Assembly (NCBI GenBank): GCA_023078685.1
Contig: JALGAS010000002.1
Location: 4,092,001 to 4,156,000, forward strand
Reading direction: 5' to 3'
DNA: 64,000 bases
Source of the DNA: Neopestalotiopsis rosae
Lineage: Eukaryota > Ascomycota > Sordariomycetes > Amphisphaeriales > Sporocadaceae
A program made the position numbers and the translations under genes. Below the pieces are notes generated by a model. That model saw only the letters and a program-made list of their open reading frames with translations, was not told the DNA's origin and searched no databases. Position 1 is the first letter of the stretch; the number at the start of each line of letters is the position of its first letter. Of this stretch, positions 1-9,083 are shown piece after piece.

Positions 1-221
1 TACCCGAGGACCCTGTGGATTCGGGCCTCTTTACGGAGGTCATGCTATCGGGAACGGTTTTCAAGGACTTACAGACACTCAATGTCTTCGTGCCTACTCG
101 TTTCAGCAACGACGTTGTCGAAGTTCATCCAGAACGTCATGATGAACTTTGAGGCATGGAGTTCTCTCCGCCCTCCCTCCCCAACGTAAGGAGGTAACTG
201 GACAAAGCGAAACCGTCGTCC

Positions 222-709
222 TTGTCCCGTCGCGCCAACCTTGTACTTTCCTGTCCAGCAGTTCTCGACGATGTCGATCTTTGTCCAGGGTATGGCTCTG
301 GATGGCAGTCGCACCCTTTCCGCTGCTACTACACCACTGACGGCCTATCAAGTCACATTATGGCCTGTGACGGTGGTTCGTTCAACCCTCATATCCCCTA
401 CCCAGAACTTTGTTGCCGTTGCAACGAAGCAGATCAAGGGGAGTCGGGCTGGTCTCCGGACCCCCCTCCTTTGCACTAACTGAGCAGTCGCGCTTGACTC
501 TGAGACAGGTGAAGGCATCGCTCTCTCCAACAAATCTCACCAGCCTCCCCGCCGAGCTCAAGGTGAGCATCGTGGCCGCATCGATCGATGATTGGTGTGC
601 CAAGTTTCTCGAGGTTGGCGCTTGCCTACACTTAGTGGAAAGAACCACAAGAACATCAGGCTGCCAATCACAATGCAAGTATCCTGCAAGGTGCCTCATT
701 CACAAGTGA
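222..709 (+). pseudogene. copy A of a small duplicated gene family, disrupted
   Basis: This is the first of three diverged copies of an unrecognised family (others at 3181 and 3762). The 5' part (about 270-420) encodes a segment beginning MSIFVQGMALDGS, comparable to MSLLVRGLILDSS in copy B. The 3' part (481-709) encodes RQVKASLSPTNLTSLPAEL followed by an IDDWCAKFLEVGA stretch that is nearly identical in copies B and C. The two halves lie in different frames. A 32-bp piece of the interspersed repeat at 438-469 sits between them at the point where copy B reads straight through. The conserved end (SREW in the other copies) is lost. The LPAEL..I pattern faintly recalls an F-box start, but I cannot assign a function. 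I infer a pseudogene. Confidence 0.45.
438..469 (+). repeat. partial copy of interspersed repeat R
   Basis: The segment GTCGGGCTGGTCTCCGGACC with its flanking C run matches the right half of the repeats at 2767, 3027 and 3647. It interrupts the reading frame of family copy A. Confidence 0.65.
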
Positions 710-936
710 GATTGTGCTCCGGGCGTCGACTTTCACAGTAAGTAATGTTCCCTGGGAATTCGCAATCCTGTCGGCGCAGTACTGCCCAATCTTGGTTGAA
801 TGTTTGCTGACTCCCGCTTCTACAGGTACCGACCCCCCAATGATACCCCAATTGCCTCTGGTGCGACATCACCATAATGACAAAGACGCTCCACAGCAAT
901 ACTTTCAGGAATGCTTTCATAGATACACAGATACAA

Positions 937-1182
937 GGTTCTCGCCTTATTTTCTCCGTCTGAACACCTTTTGGTTCTTGCCTTTGTTCTTTCGTCGGAA
1001 GGGGCCTCGGTTCTTGCCTTCATTCTTCCGTCCGACGGTTCTCGCCTCGATTGTTTCGTCTCAAGATGGGACGGTTCTTGCCTCCTTCGTTCGTCCGAAC
1101 ACGGCGTCCTGGTTCTCGCCCTCACAACTTTCGCATGAATGTGTCTTGGCTCTCGCCGCTTTTGTTCGTCTGAACACTGCCG
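937..1182 (+). repeat. imperfect tandem array, about seven units of 29-38 bp
   Basis: Units start with GGTTCTYGCC and continue to a TTCGTCYGAACAC-like end. Starts fall near 937, 972, 1008, 1037, 1072, 1110 and 1147. The units are well diverged, so the array is old. On the minus strand it reads as a degenerate peptide repeat of the SDERxKARTxxP type within a frame open to about 820, but that frame has no convincing start codon. Confidence 0.7.
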
Positions 1183-1196
1183 GTGCCAACTCAAAT

Positions 1197-2190
1197 ATGG
1201 CGATCACGACGTCGACAGGCTTCACAGTCACTCCAATCAGCTTGGTCTCTCCGAGAGCCAAAAACCCCCGGTTGAGCACTGCTCCCGCCCGCCGGCTCCC
1301 GCCAACAAGTGGTCCGCGTAAGTGACTTCACCACTCTCCCTAATTCAGTATTACTGACTGTCCTTCCTTGCAGCGCCAAGAGATACGAGCGTCTTATGAA
1401 GACCCACGGCATCGGCCCCAACGGCATTGCTGGCAGCAGTGCCAGCCCGAAGAAGGCTGACGTTAATCCTCCCGTCAAGAAGCAGCGGCGAATCAGCTTG
1501 GCCAGCGGAGAGTCGCGCATGTTCCAACGGACATGTATGGAGTTCTTCCTGCCGCTTAACGACAAGCCCCTATGGCGTCGCGTCGGTGCTCTGGTAGAGG
1601 CATTCTCTCCTCTCCTAGACGGAGGACGCATCCATAGTAACCTGGCGTTCTTCCGCAACAATACGGAACTCGTTTGGGATGTAGAGTCAGAGCCTTTCAT
1701 CCAGGAACACTTCTCTATAAGCGCGGATATTCTATACGATAGTCTTCGGGCTACTATGCCTCGGGACGCATTACCGTACGCGACTCGATCTGCTTTTGAC
1801 CAAGATATGAGGTTTGTCGTCCGCGACACCCCCGATCAAAGAAGCAGCAGTGGTGACGACGAGTCCAGCAAAGGCTCTCACAGCGTGGACAGCCTCGGAG
1901 ACATCTACAACCATGGGCTGATCCAAGTGGTTTTCGACGATGCAACACCACTGACGGCCTATAACATCTCAATCATGGCCCGTGGTGGTGGCTCATTGAA
2001 TCTCGATACTACTTCCATCCTCAACCTCCCTCGCCAGTCCAATGCCGGCTTCGTCAGAGGGGCCACGGTATGTCGTATCTTGCGACACCCTTTACCCGAT
2101 CTTGCACAGACAGAGCCTCCTTTTCAGCACCGCCACCTGTCATCGCACTTTCAACCGCATCTCGACCCGCCTACGACCCTGCCCCGTTAA
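1197..2190 (+). pseudogene. remains of a multi-exon gene of unknown function
   Basis: A likely intron lies at 1318-1373 (GTAAGT, CTGAC branch, TTGCAG). It joins a Lys-Trp-Ser segment to AAKRYERLMKTHGIG, followed by a basic PVKKQRR stretch and about 200 residues without recognisable motifs (FFLPLNDKPLWRRVGALVE and following). The ATG at 1197 is in a different frame from the exon end at 1317. A second possible intron (2068-2127, GTATGT..TTTTCAG) leads into a frame ending at 2190, while the coding-like downstream sequence is one base out of phase. I see no domain I recognise. The broken frames suggest a decayed gene, though a mis-predicted exon structure is an alternative. Confidence 0.4.
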
Positions 2191-2684
2191 TGGTCGCTGC
2201 TCAGGCCGTTGCTTCTTCTCAAACTGAGGTCATCACCGAGAAGATCACCAAGGACTCGAAGAAGTCGAAGAAGCGTGGCTTCTTCGCCCGTCTTTTCAAG
2301 CGTAACAACAAGAAGGACGGTGAGGACGGCGAGGACGGTGCCTCTCCAGGTGCCAAATGCTCATCACTCCGACAGGTATGTGAGAAAGGCACATGTTCAA
2401 TCAGCTGATGGGGTTGCCGCCGACATCTCAAGAGGCTCATCTCACGATCAGACACAATGGCCGCCAACCCCAGTGACGGTTCAGCCCCTCCAACACCGAG
2501 TTTCTCCACTTCCGTGAGGTCCGCAGTGGAGGCGGCGCCATCAGTCTAATCCCGGGCAGGACTTTGTCCCCCCTTCCATCCCTTCACCGAGCCCAATCGC
2601 GCCGCAAAGCGTGAGCGCGAAGAGGACGCCGACGATGAGTTTTGCGAGAGCGATCGGACCCTGGTTGCGCACATTAGCACCCGA
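2191..2684 (+). pseudogene. coding-like debris downstream of the decayed gene
   Basis: Two stretches look like former coding sequence. About 2130-2377 encodes a polybasic then acidic segment (KKSKKRGFFARLFKRNNKK followed by DGEDGEDG). About 2585-2684 encodes EPNRAAKREREEDADDEF and ends in TGA at 2682-2684. They are in different frames and I could not join them with convincing introns. Function unknown. Confidence 0.3.
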
Positions 2685-2766
2685 TGAACGACATCAAGAA
2701 GCATACATTGCGTTGCAACGGTCTGTTGGCTCCTGTCGTCGCCAACGTTGCGAATGCGTGCATTTC

Positions 2767-2843
2767 GGGCGCAACTCTGTTGCCCCCCTCCGGCTGCCAT
2801 GTCATGTGCTTGGGAATCGGGCTGGTCTCCGGACCCCCCTTTC
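2767..2843 (+). repeat. interspersed repeat R, copy 1
   Basis: It begins GGGCGCAACTCTGTTGCCCC, whose first half can pair with its second half (one mismatch), and ends in the shared CGGGCTGGTCTCCGGACCCC. The similarity to copy 2 extends left to about 2737, so a larger unit was duplicated. Confidence 0.75.
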
Positions 2844-3026
2844 CCTTTTTCCAACATCCATCATCAGCAATCTTGTTGTTTCTTTGCAACAACGAAGATT
2901 ACCCTCACTCTACACACTATCTTCCTCACGCACACCCTCACCCTGATCACTACATCATCACTGCCTCATCACTGCCTCGGACACAACGTCTGCCCATGTC
3001 GCCAACGTCTCGAATGAGTACTTTTC

Positions 3027-3101
3027 GGGCGCAACTCTGTTGCCCCCTTGGGCTTCTTTGCCATCTTCTCGGGAGTCGGGCTGGTCTCCGGACCCCCCTC
3101 C
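3027..3101 (+). repeat. interspersed repeat R, copy 2
   Basis: Same start and end as copy 1, with GGGCTTCTTTGCCATCTTCT in the middle. The left flank (2995-3026) matches the left flank of copy 1, and the right flank (CAATCTTGTAGTTCTTTCCA) resembles the sequence right of copy 1. Together these form a diverged tandem duplication covering about 2737-3170. Confidence 0.75.
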
Positions 3102-3180
3102 GCAATCTTGTAGTTCTTTCCAACTACCAAGATACACTCACTCATCACCACCTTCCTCAGACACGACGTCTGCCTCTACC

Positions 3181-3588
3181 ATGAGTCCATTCCCTCTTCA
3201 GCCCTTGCACAGCATGTCGCTGCTGGTGCGTGGTCTGATTCTAGATAGCAGCAGCACCCTTTCCGCTGTTACTATTCACACGCTCGACGCCCTTAACCTC
3301 ATGTCCAAGCCTCAGGAGGTTGCTAATATCGCGACTAAGCAGTCGCGATTAACTATGAGACAAGTGAAGGCGTCGCTCACTCCAACGAATCTCACTAGCC
3401 TCCTCGCCGAGCTTAAGGTGAGCATCGTGGCCGCATCAATAGATAATTGGTGCAACAAATTCTTGAAGGTCGGAGCTCGTTTCCAATCTATTGGCGTTCA
3501 CCACGCCAACATTAGATTGCCACAGACAATGCACATTTGCCGCGAGTGGCGAGAGGAAAGCCTCAGGAGGCTGATTGGGATGGCGTGA
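3181..3588 (+). pseudogene. copy B of the duplicated family, frameshifted near its end
   Basis: This copy has the longest uninterrupted N-terminal part of the three: ATG at 3181, a second in-frame ATG at 3214 matching the start of the shared region, then 135 codons in all. Family sequence runs through MSLLVRGLILDSS, RQVKASLTPTNLTSLLAEL and the IDNWCNKFLKVGA stretch. After SREW-equivalent residues (CREW) the frame departs from copy C. The nucleotide alignment shows 10 bp missing (TCGAAAGTGG between two TGG copies), and the family C-terminus ARGKPQEADW continues in another frame from about 3549. No known domain is recognisable, and a weak F-box resemblance is only a guess. Confidence 0.5.
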
Positions 3589-3646
3589 ACGTGGTTCTGT
3601 CTTCTCACACACAATGTGGTCTTCCTCTGCGACCGCGCTCCTTTTT

Positions 3647-3723
3647 GGGCGCAACTCTGTTGCCCCCCTCGGGCTTCTTTGCCATCTGCTTGGGATTCGG
3701 GCTGGTCTCTGGACCCCCCTCCC
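3647..3723 (+). repeat. interspersed repeat R, copy 3
   Basis: Same 5' imperfect palindrome (GGGCGCAACTCTGTTGCCCC) and 3' CTGGTCTCTGGACCCCCCTC. It separates family copies B and C, just as the partial copy at 438 splits copy A, so R is physically associated with this gene family. Confidence 0.75.
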
Positions 3724-3761
3724 ACTGCACTGACAGAGAAGGACCGGCTACTCTCAACCTC

Positions 3762-4079
3762 ATGTCCCTGCCTCAGGACGTTGTTACTGTTGCGGCTAAG
3801 CAGTCGCACCTGACTTTTCGTCAGGTAAAGGCATCTCTACGTCCCACTACTTTTGCGAGCCTTCCTACAGAACTCAAGGTGGGCGTAGTTGCCGCACACA
3901 TCGATGATTGGTGTGCCAAGTTCCTAGAGGTTAGCGCTCGCCTACAACCAGTAGGAAAGCACCACAAGAACGTGAGGCTGCCAATCACTATGCAAGTCTC
4001 TCGAGAGTGGTCGAAAGTGGCGAGAGGAAAGCCTAAGGAGACTAATTGGGAACGGCGTAAACGTCGTTCTGGCTTCTAA
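3762..4079 (+). CDS. copy C of the duplicated family, 5'-truncated
   Basis: The ATG at 3762 aligns with the internal MSKPQEV region of copy B, so the roughly 30-residue N-terminal part present in B is missing here. The 105-codon frame covers RQVKASLRPTTFASLPTEL, IDDWCAKFLEVSARLQPVG and an intact C-terminus SREWSKVARGKPKETNW. It ends in a basic RRKRRSGF tail. This is the only copy with the full 3' end. Whether it is expressed cannot be told; it may be a fragment. Confidence 0.35.
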   Translation: MSLPQDVVTVAAKQSHLTFRQVKASLRPTTFASLPTELKVGVVAAHIDDWCAKFLEVSARLQPVGKHHKNVRLPITMQVSREWSKVARGKPKETNWERRKRRSGF

Positions 4080-4818
4080 CGGATCGTACGTGATCCATCG
4101 CAGTGCAATATTTCTATGCGATCGAGATCCGCAGGAATACCCTCAGGTTATGACGACTGTTCTGAATAACTTCAAGACAGTCGTGACACACAAATAGATA
4201 GAGATTCCGAAACACCACTGACGGCCTAATAAATCACTATTGTCGTCAGATGAACAACTGTCCCTCGTGTCCCGAATTGAAATGACGCAATCAAGTGATG
4301 ATGCTCTACTGTTCCATCCCATGACTGACTACCGCTCAGATTCCGTGAACTTTTGCGATTCCCACTGGCTGGTGTGATCCAGCACAATCACAGAACCATA
4401 ACAGGCTCACAGGCTCCATAAATGGAATCTACTGCGTTCCGCCGTCCATGAAAAAGACTTCGTCGCAATAGACGACGTACAACGATGAATATGCCGCAGC
4501 TCGTAGGCGGAATGCATCTTTGTGCCGATGCAATATGCGGCGCGGGGTGGGTTGCGACCGGACCTCCGCTATCTCGTGGATCGACCGTTCTACGTCGAGC
4601 CGCGGTCTCTTGTCAATCACTGACACTCATTGTCTAGACGGCCCTGAAGCGGAGGAGCGCCGACCGGCAGCTTATTTCTGTGCATTAGGATACAATAAGA
4701 AGGCGCCATTCAAACAAAATAGAATAGCCGGCATTGCCACGTACCTTTACGCGTGTGACTGGGAAGGGAAGTTACGAGCTCTACCTGACAATTACGCATG
4801 TCCCTTCCTCGCGCCGCA
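4080..4818. other. intergenic
   Basis: No gene is visible. At 4212-4228 the motif ACACCACTGACGGCCTA recurs; it is also present at 331 and 1945, marking another scrap of the duplicated material. Confidence 0.6.
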
Positions 4819-7278
4819 CTAGCCTAAAATCATGAGTTTGGGCACAATCTTTTCTAGCTGCCTGTTCACAGTGTCAACGTGCACACGGCCAATGCCGCGT
4901 CGGTAGGCGACGCCGTCATCGTCGTATTCAATCAACATTATGTTGTGAAAGACACTGTGCATCTTGTCCTCACCCGCGTCCCTTATCAAATCAAACTTGG
5001 GATGGAAGAACCGTGCACGAGCTTGTATTGTGTCCAGGCCAGACGGCGCGGCAAAGGACAGAAGCAGGAACTCGTAAGTCCGCGGTTCGCCCTGGGACTT
5101 GTGCCGTCGGGCCCAGTCGCGGTCTGCCGAAGGGAGAATGCCGCACGCGTCACCATCCTCATCCAAGAGAGTAAAGCAAGGCAGCGTCTGGTAATAGTCC
5201 ATGAGCCATTCCATGATGTGGCCCTCCTCGCTCCCGACGAGCAGCTTGATGCAGCTTCCCCAGAAAACAAGCTGGCCTATGCGCATCTTCTTAGCCATGC
5301 TGAGTAGCAGTTCATGCCTGCTCTTTTCCATCGTGGTCGAACAAGGTTTGTAGTTTCTCAGGGGTATCAAACCCCTACCATGGAACAGCCACCACTGGAC
5401 CATCGGAAAGGTCTGTTCAGCGTTAACTTCGACATTGGTTCTCTCGTACCCGATTTTGCCTTCCCAGCTTGTCCAAGACCAGCTAGGAAGCCCAGTCATG
5501 ACCACACTCTTCGTCTCAAGCTCTTCTATCTGCCGCAGAGGACCGCTGGGGAACCAGAGTATGGCTTGGTCGAAGAGCCCACAGGGCATTCCAAGAAGGA
5601 AATATTGAGGGTGGGGAATATGGGGCGACATGGCTTGCATGACCCCCATGAAAGCATTCAACATGTCGCCAGAGTATGTGAAGTTCCTCCCGGTGAAACC
5701 ATTGACGAGCGATGCGTATTCTGTAAACGCCTTCTTGGTCGATGTATTCTTCAGATACACTTCGCTTATGAGATAGTCCAGCTGTCTGATATGGATACCT
5801 GGTCTAGCAGCGTGACCATTGCCAGGCTCGCAGCCCTCAGCTAGGACATCCTCGCTCCTCGCGTCGCGACCACAGCGGAAGTACATTTGATCGTCAGTGA
5901 ACATTAGGCATCGCTTGGAGAGGATGGCTTCTTGAAAGGTCCAGCCTCGTGATACCCAAACGCTGCCTTTGATTGACTCTGGGTACTCAAGCAGCGCTGT
6001 CGCTATTCGTAGGCCTTCCATCTCGCCCACGGCCTGAGTTCGGGATCGGACGGTTTCATCGATACCAGGAATGCCGTAATTCTCTGTTGTAGGAACAGCT
6101 GTGGCTACCACCAGTGTGAGAAGCGACCCCCCGTACACCTGATCCATCGCCTGGATGAGCATTCCCTTCTCGCTCTCGTCATCCTGGGTTATGCAGAGGG
6201 CATCAACCCAGAGGTATCTCTCTCCTAAACCACTTACCACAGTCATCGCGTTTTGAATAACTTTGGGAAGCTTCGGCCATGATTTTCCGAGTCCTCCTAC
6301 TTGGTGGAGTTCAGTCGTATTACCTTGCAAGAGCCGAAGCGTTTTGAATCTTGGCCAAGCATAGCTGAGTGCTACATACCTTGCTGTGCACGGAACCATC
6401 ACGAGGCACTCAAGCTCAAGATCAATCATACGAAGAGCATCCAAGGCTTCGCAGGGTCTAGTGTAGACTTCGGGCGCCACTTCCCCGGATACCTCCTGGT
6501 CATCATCCGACTGCAGCACCTCAGAGATCGATTCCGGTTTTGCGCTCCTAGTCATCATTGTCGCGCCAATTCTTCTTGTCTCGCAGGCATGTTTGGTGCA
6601 GCACTCGGCCAGCCATGACTTCGCCATTCCTAGGTCAGCATGAGAAGCATCTACCACTCTGCCATGGAACATTGGTCGCTTCCGAAGTAGTGGGGCAGAG
6701 TCTGATAACACCCTAATGCGTGTCTCGGCGCACAGGTTGCGCTGTCGGGCATCGATCAGGAAGGCACGCAACTCGAGAGCTCGATCTCGGGGATGCGCAG
6801 GGAGCGGTACGACGACTGAGAAGCTATTCAGGACGACAAAAGCTACTCGATCTTGACACATCAATTGAAAGAGATTGGGGTTCAATTTCTGTCCAAGACC
6901 GTGGACTATCAATCGACACAAGTCGCAGGATCGACAGTTGGCCATGTCATTGAACCAGCCAAGGCTATAATTCCGTCCATGGCGAGTCGTCAACAGCCTT
7001 CGGATCTCCGTGTCCTCGCAGGCGATGCAGACATTATCAGAAGCAGGCGAGTGAGAGAACCGCCGATCAGCTTCAGGCAGATTATAGGGACGCCAAGTTG
7101 TATTCCTGATTTGAAATGTGGTGTTTTCGGTATCGCCTGGACTGAAACTGTTCTCTGAGACCATCGGCCGTGGAAATCGCTCAAAATCGTAAGAAGCCTC
7201 CCATTCCAGGATGCCTGGCGGCCGAGGTACTATGATTAGGTCCGGCTGATCGTAGTTCATGACAAAGTTACCCGACAT
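4819..7278 (-). CDS. HET-domain (heterokaryon incompatibility) protein
   Basis: Single-exon gene of 819 residues starting at ATG 7278. The N-terminal part has paired cysteines (C84/C87 and C115/C118/C121, ending CDLCRLI), a common feature ahead of HET domains. The HET core spans about 301-450: YVALSYAWPR, then LPKVIQNAM, YLWVDALCITQDD and SRGWTFQEAILS, the conserved blocks of Pfam HET (PF06985). The C-terminus RRGIGRVHVD is also typical. HET proteins trigger programmed cell death in non-self recognition after hyphal fusion or in defence against foreign organisms. The partner locus cannot be told from sequence. It is divergent from the DUF4419 gene with 518 bp between start codons. Confidence 0.93.
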   Translation of the reverse strand: MSGNFVMNYDQPDLIIVPRPPGILEWEASYDFERFPRPMVSENSFSPGDTENTTFQIRNTTWRPYNLPEADRRFSHSPASDNVCIACEDTEIRRLLTTRHGRNYSLGWFNDMANCRSCDLCRLIVHGLGQKLNPNLFQLMCQDRVAFVVLNSFSVVVPLPAHPRDRALELRAFLIDARQRNLCAETRIRVLSDSAPLLRKRPMFHGRVVDASHADLGMAKSWLAECCTKHACETRRIGATMMTRSAKPESISEVLQSDDDQEVSGEVAPEVYTRPCEALDALRMIDLELECLVMVPCTARYVALSYAWPRFKTLRLLQGNTTELHQVGGLGKSWPKLPKVIQNAMTVVSGLGERYLWVDALCITQDDESEKGMLIQAMDQVYGGSLLTLVVATAVPTTENYGIPGIDETVRSRTQAVGEMEGLRIATALLEYPESIKGSVWVSRGWTFQEAILSKRCLMFTDDQMYFRCGRDARSEDVLAEGCEPGNGHAARPGIHIRQLDYLISEVYLKNTSTKKAFTEYASLVNGFTGRNFTYSGDMLNAFMGVMQAMSPHIPHPQYFLLGMPCGLFDQAILWFPSGPLRQIEELETKSVVMTGLPSWSWTSWEGKIGYERTNVEVNAEQTFPMVQWWLFHGRGLIPLRNYKPCSTTMEKSRHELLLSMAKKMRIGQLVFWGSCIKLLVGSEEGHIMEWLMDYYQTLPCFTLLDEDGDACGILPSADRDWARRHKSQGEPRTYEFLLLSFAAPSGLDTIQARARFFHPKFDLIRDAGEDKMHSVFHNIMLIEYDDDGVAYRRGIGRVHVDTVNRQLEKIVPKLMILG

Positions 7279-7796
7279 ATTCTGTCTTGCAGTGGTGTCT
7301 AAGCTGGGGATTTGAGGCAGTCTGATTGATCGAATTCGAGGTACTGCTGCTCATAGAGAGAACTTCCCAGCCCAGAAATCGACAACGTGGAGGCCTCTTG
7401 CAATTATCCAGTCAACCCGACTGCTGTCATGTGCGACAAGGCGCACAAAGGCAGACATTCAAGGTAAGAGAGGAACATGTGTAAGCAGTGGATCCAGGCA
7501 GTGGCCGGGGATTGCAAATTCAAGACACGGACCGGGCGTAATAAAAGCGCCTCATCCCACATTCACTCCGTTCACATTGGCCAATTAACTATGGGTTGCG
7601 GCCGCAGCACCACAGCATCCCCGCATCTATCAGCAGGCAGCAATAGCCACTTTCTGCTCAACAACCACTTCATCTTGAGAGAAGCATCTTCTTAAATTCA
7701 TCAGTCCTACAAATTTTATAGAACAAGCTCTATCTAATAAGCTTCCTGTGTGGACGACTTGTCATAAATCCAACATATTCTTCCCTACAATCAATC
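7279..7796. promoter_or_regulatory. divergent promoter region between the HET and DUF4419 genes
   Basis: 518 bp separate the two start codons. The region holds AT-rich stretches near the DUF4419 start (for example 7710-7745), but I see no clear TATA box or operator-like repeat. Confidence 0.4.
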
Positions 7797-9083
7797 ATGC
7801 CCGTCTCGTTCAAAGTCGTCGATCATCCCGCCACGGGGTTTGAAAAACCACGAGTGGCTACTGCCGAGGAGCTCCTGAAAGGCTCTTGCCCACGGCAATA
7901 CCGGCGAAGCCAAGGGATCGTACAGACCTCATTTATGAGAAGCCAGCTTCGGGAAGGCCATGTCTCCGCCTCTGAGAACGGCTTTGTCTGGGCAGCATAC
8001 CACGCTTACAGCAGCCATCACCATTTGTGCATCCGGCCTGAGGACATATGGTTCGCCATCCTAACCCAGATAAGCTTCTTCATCAACGCGCATGCTGAGG
8101 ATCTTCGAGATTACTTTGTTGAACACCAAGGCCAGAAACATCTGCATGTCGAGATCGGCGCCCCCGAATTCGGGTACATGGCGACTCTAATGGCTGACAT
8201 GATTGCGAAAAACGTCAAGGACCCTGGGTTGCGGGACTGGGTCATGCCAAATTTTAGCACGACCACGCCAGATGATTCCGTCGTCGGTGCGATTCTGTTT
8301 ATGGGTGCGATGCAGAAATACTTCTCCTTCGGTTGCAGTGTCACTTGCGGGCTGCCTTCGGTGACACTATTGGGAGAGAAGTCGGACTGGGAGAGCATAC
8401 ACAAGCGACTTGATCAGCTCGATTTGTTGGGTGAAGAGCCCGCTCTGTTTGCCAAGTTGCTCCGCCCCATTTTGAGACGAATGATCATGTCATTCGACGC
8501 TCCCGGTAGTCCTGAAGTAATTCGCTTCTGGAACACCATAGTTCATCGTCACGAGCTTTTCAGCGGTACAGACTACCTCACAGGGTGGCTTACGGCATTC
8601 TGCTTCTGGAACGAAAAAGGTGTAGCCAAAAGACAGGAGGAGAAAGTATTGATGGACGACGTCGCATATCTCTTCGTAGACGTTGATGAAATCCCGGCCG
8701 GCTTTGCTTCTGTACCGGTCAGTATCGACGATCGAGGACATGAATACAAGGCAACCATGGTAGCTGGATCCGTGGGTATACTGGCTAGTCCAAGTGACAC
8801 TCCCCAATCTCTCAACACAAGCAATGGCGCTGTTACAGAGCCCGGTATAATGCAGAGTGTTGCGGACTCGACAGCGGAAGCCCACGAGACCAGCGAAACT
8901 CCTTATTGTAAAGTACAAGCATTGTCAGGCTGGTGGATATATGAAGATGAAAGTTCTATCACAGCAGAAGCCAGAGCGGCTGAAAAGAAAGACGTGGATA
9001 AGCAACTTCACGAACTTGGCGTTGGCAATACAAAGCGTTTCATAGAACTGCTAGGACGGAGAGAAGAATTAGAGGCCTTCTAG
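7797..9083 (+). CDS. DUF4419 protein
   Basis: Single-exon gene of 428 residues. The region around residues 60-120, including NGFVWAAYHAYSSHHHLCIR, EDIWFAILTQISFFINAHAE and DLRDYFVEHQGQK, is characteristic of DUF4419 (PF14388), a family frequent in fungi and also found in other eukaryotes and bacteria, with no established biochemical role. WLTAFCFW and a DVDEIPAGFASVPV segment follow, as in other members. The C-terminal roughly 60 residues are polar with a short coiled-coil tendency. The start is the first ATG after an AT-rich leader. It is divergent from the HET gene, and co-regulation is possible but only inferred. Confidence 0.88.
   Translation: MPVSFKVVDHPATGFEKPRVATAEELLKGSCPRQYRRSQGIVQTSFMRSQLREGHVSASENGFVWAAYHAYSSHHHLCIRPEDIWFAILTQISFFINAHAEDLRDYFVEHQGQKHLHVEIGAPEFGYMATLMADMIAKNVKDPGLRDWVMPNFSTTTPDDSVVGAILFMGAMQKYFSFGCSVTCGLPSVTLLGEKSDWESIHKRLDQLDLLGEEPALFAKLLRPILRRMIMSFDAPGSPEVIRFWNTIVHRHELFSGTDYLTGWLTAFCFWNEKGVAKRQEEKVLMDDVAYLFVDVDEIPAGFASVPVSIDDRGHEYKATMVAGSVGILASPSDTPQSLNTSNGAVTEPGIMQSVADSTAEAHETSETPYCKVQALSGWWIYEDESSITAEARAAEKKDVDKQLHELGVGNTKRFIELLGRREELEAF

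Noticed and set aside
820..1194. 124-codon minus-strand frame through the tandem array
   Set aside because: It begins without an ATG, and its content is only the repeat read backwards, so it was reported as a repeat instead.
3340..3480. F-box domain in the duplicated family
   Set aside because: Only the LPAEL..I pattern fits; the rest of the F-box consensus is not visible, so the resemblance is not used as a functional call.
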